This document shows positions 61,607 through 64,000 of a DNA stretch of 64,000 nucleotides, one piece after another; within the stretch, counting starts at the first letter, position 1, and each line of letters starts with the position of its first letter. The notes beneath the pieces are model-generated. The model saw only the letters and a program-made list of their open reading frames with translations. It ran no database searches and was not told the DNA's origin. A program made the position numbers and the translations under genes. Source of the stretch: Chionis minor (taxonomy: Eukaryota > Chordata > Aves > Charadriiformes > Chionididae); the NCBI GenBank assembly GCA_013398295.1, contig VZSF01009051.1:1-64000 (forward strand), in the 5' to 3' direction.

Positions 61607-64000
61607 GAGCTCTAATTCTATGCTATTATATTCCAGCTTATTATTGTGAAATCCTTTATAAAAACATAGAAATGAAAATTCCTTGATAGCTTGGTCAGTT
61701 GTAGCAGCACAAATAGTCAATAGTTTAATACTAGAGATGAACAATACATCACCAAGGTGAAAAGGTACACACAGAAGATAAGCTGGCTCCAGTCTGTAAT
61801 GAATCTTTGTCTTGAGTGGAGCAATGTGAAAATCAGATTCAGCTAGGGCATTTTGGTTATATGTGAACATATATAATTGTTACTGTAGAAACTAAGCCAT
61901 TCAGGGAAAGACACAGGTCTAATACGGCAAAAATGGGTGACTGCAACTTGCCTTGTTGGGGTGGTTTTTTTTCTTTCTGAAATGTTTGTCCGAATATCTT
62001 CATTTTCATATTTAGCTAGTTTGTCATCTAAGAAGAGTACATTGTTTATTAGCACAGTACTGCATCTGACTTTTTTTTTCCATTGTTTAACGGTTTTTTG
62101 GAGGGCGAGGGGAATTATGAAATGACTATGATACTTCAAGTGATCAGAGCCTTAGGGCTATAAAACAATCTACAAAAAATAAGAGATGTACATTTTTGTG
62201 TACTGCCACAGAATGTTTCCTTCCTGTAGAAAGAAAACCAGATGCATGCAAGATCTTTGTATCTCATTACTGTACCCTTTACAGTAAACAAGGGAACTGA
62301 TAAGCACACACATATATGTGAGTTTGAAACACAGGATGTTCACTGCACTCCTGTTGAAAAGCAAGTTTTAGCCCAGGTGCTCAGATAGAGAATATAAGCT
62401 ACGCATATATATTCAGAATGTAAAAGATAGTACTGAAGAATTAGAGGTATTCAAAAAGATATTATTACAGACTTTAATATGCTACTAAAATATATGTATG
62501 ACATAATGTCTTATTATACTGCAAAGAAGGTAAAAATCAGAGATAACCTCTCATTTTTGTCACATATTTGTTGAGAGAAAGACTAATGAATAAGTCTGGA
62601 ATCACCTGTAAACCCAGGTGATAATAACCTAGTAACATCAATATCCATGGAGTAAGATTTTATCCTTAAAGGAAGACCCAGAAAATCTAAAGTAGGTGAG
62701 AAGTGATAAATATATACTGTTGTGAGAGGTGGACAGTGAAGGGAAAGAGAACAAGAAGATATTCTGAAGTGGAAAGAATTACAACAGTGCAGAAATTTTC
62801 CTCCCAAAGGTATTTCACTCTGCTCTTAGTTGTATAAGTTGATGGATCTTGAAATTGATAAAGCATCTCAGTCACAGGCTCCATTATGGCCCTCTGATAA
62901 CCTTGCATGGCTAGATCCTGGATTTTTTCAGTCTTTTTGAAGTGTCATTAACAGCCATCAGTTTTTGTACATCGAGACATCAGTGAATAGTGATTCCACA
63001 GAACAGAATCTATATTGTTTTCTCTAGACTACCATTTAGGTTCTTACAGAGTTTCTGGTATCCAACTGCATAAAGAATGCCTACAATATGTGTTTATTTG
63101 GGTAAATGCTGCAGTAGGCAAGCTGTATACACCTTGGCTGCTGAGTTTGCACAAATCCGAAAGGTTTAAATCAGAAGGCAACAGAGCAGCAAGAATATGT
63201 GTCTAGAATAATGAGAAATGGAGTGAAATAATGAATACACATTTTTATCAGTGTTTTATTCTGACATATCAAAATTTTGAAGGATATTGAGAAAATCTGA
63301 TGTAACATTAAATTTCCCATTTTGTAAAGTTATTTAAATACACCTACCATGTATAAGTATATTAGCATGTTAGAGGTAAATATCTTTACAGTGGAAGGAA
63401 AAAAATTGTGGTATGATACTTTACAGAAAATAAAAACTGTTTTCAAAATGTAAACGGTATAAAAATACAAATCTGTATCTTTCTAATTATTTGAAATACA
63501 GAAATTCCAGCAGATTGATAAAATAGCATGTTACAAAGCAATGTCTTTTTATGTGATTGCAGAAGGAGGAGTTAATAGCAGTCTACTCCAGCGATGTCAT
63601 GAGAGGTTCAAAAATCTCTCAGGAGGATAGAGATTGATTAAAAGAAAGATGGTCTCTGATCCTGCAAACTCAGGGCGTGGGAAGGCTGAACTGGAGAGCA
63701 TTAAAGCATGATGACTTGTTCATTTTTATATAGTGCCTGCAGATTTTCAGATTTAAACGAGTTAAGGCCCGAGCAACTCTTATTTCACTTTTTGATTCTT
63801 GAAATTGAAATTGAAAATGAAATTAGACAAGAGTTCCCACAGATTTTTATTCTATAGAGATGCTTATACCATCATGTTCAATTGTGCTTTCACTGTAGCA
63901 GCATAGCTATGACTAGCTAACTTACATCCTTTGCCATAGAGACCAGCATCCCATGTTCTGAGTAGAAGCTATGGTATGGATAAAGCAAGAACACTAAACT

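Larger units (their letters stand above)
57791..64000. other. AT-rich DNA, no gene recognised
   Basis: No supported gene, CR1 or LTR. It holds a perfect hairpin at 58418-58448, a GGCA/GGAA array at 60455-60530 and an A16 run at 61591-61606. The longest open frame (59170-59607 plus, 145 codons) has no recognisable domain and such a length is plausible by chance. Confidence 0.5.

Noticed and set aside
1..64000. CRISPR array, tRNA, rRNA or bacterial gene cluster
   Set aside because: No regularly spaced direct repeats with unique spacers, no tRNA cloverleaf or rRNA core sequence, and retroelement content is vertebrate.

Overview
The window looks like gene-poor, AT-rich vertebrate DNA, most likely from a bird. 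The main evidence is at least eight CR1-type LINE fragments. Most are 5'-truncated and keep the characteristic 3' end, with wording close to avian CR1 consensus such as 'gtcccttccaaccc' and 'atagaatcat'. There are also several LTRs whose sequence I recognise as the avian endogenous-retrovirus style. There is no operon structure, no plausible prokaryotic gene order, and no host protein-coding exon that I can defend. Open frames are short, as expected for AT-rich DNA, apart from one unexplained 210-codon frame at 15936-16568 (minus).

Layout. 1-18847 is mostly unique AT-rich sequence, interrupted by one GC-rich island (6560-7030) and simple repeats. 18848-19110 (minus) and 23200-23615 (plus) are CR1 3' ends. 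30301-31413 holds a solo LTR followed by a 548-bp direct repeat of the LTR plus its flank. The two copies meet at a single N, which looks like an unmerged assembly overlap. 35597-41549 is the repeat-dense core: a CR1 scrap, a truncated retroviral remnant with a frameshifted coiled-coil reading frame and one LTR, a CR1 reverse-transcriptase fragment, and two more LTRs. All three LTRs here lie on the minus strand. 47505-51030 carries three more CR1 copies. 56667-57790 carries one long, old minus-strand CR1.

Small structures of possible interest are a 13-bp perfect hairpin at 58418-58448, two G-quadruplex motifs on the minus strand (6946-6971 and 52332-52356), a GGCA/GGAA tetranucleotide array at 60455-60530, and local duplications near 53.0 kb and 54.5 kb.

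I found no previously undescribed biological system. Nothing here works as a gene set. The content is decayed retroelements in otherwise unannotated DNA, either intergenic or inside a long intron, which cannot be decided from this window. Species identity is also not determined.
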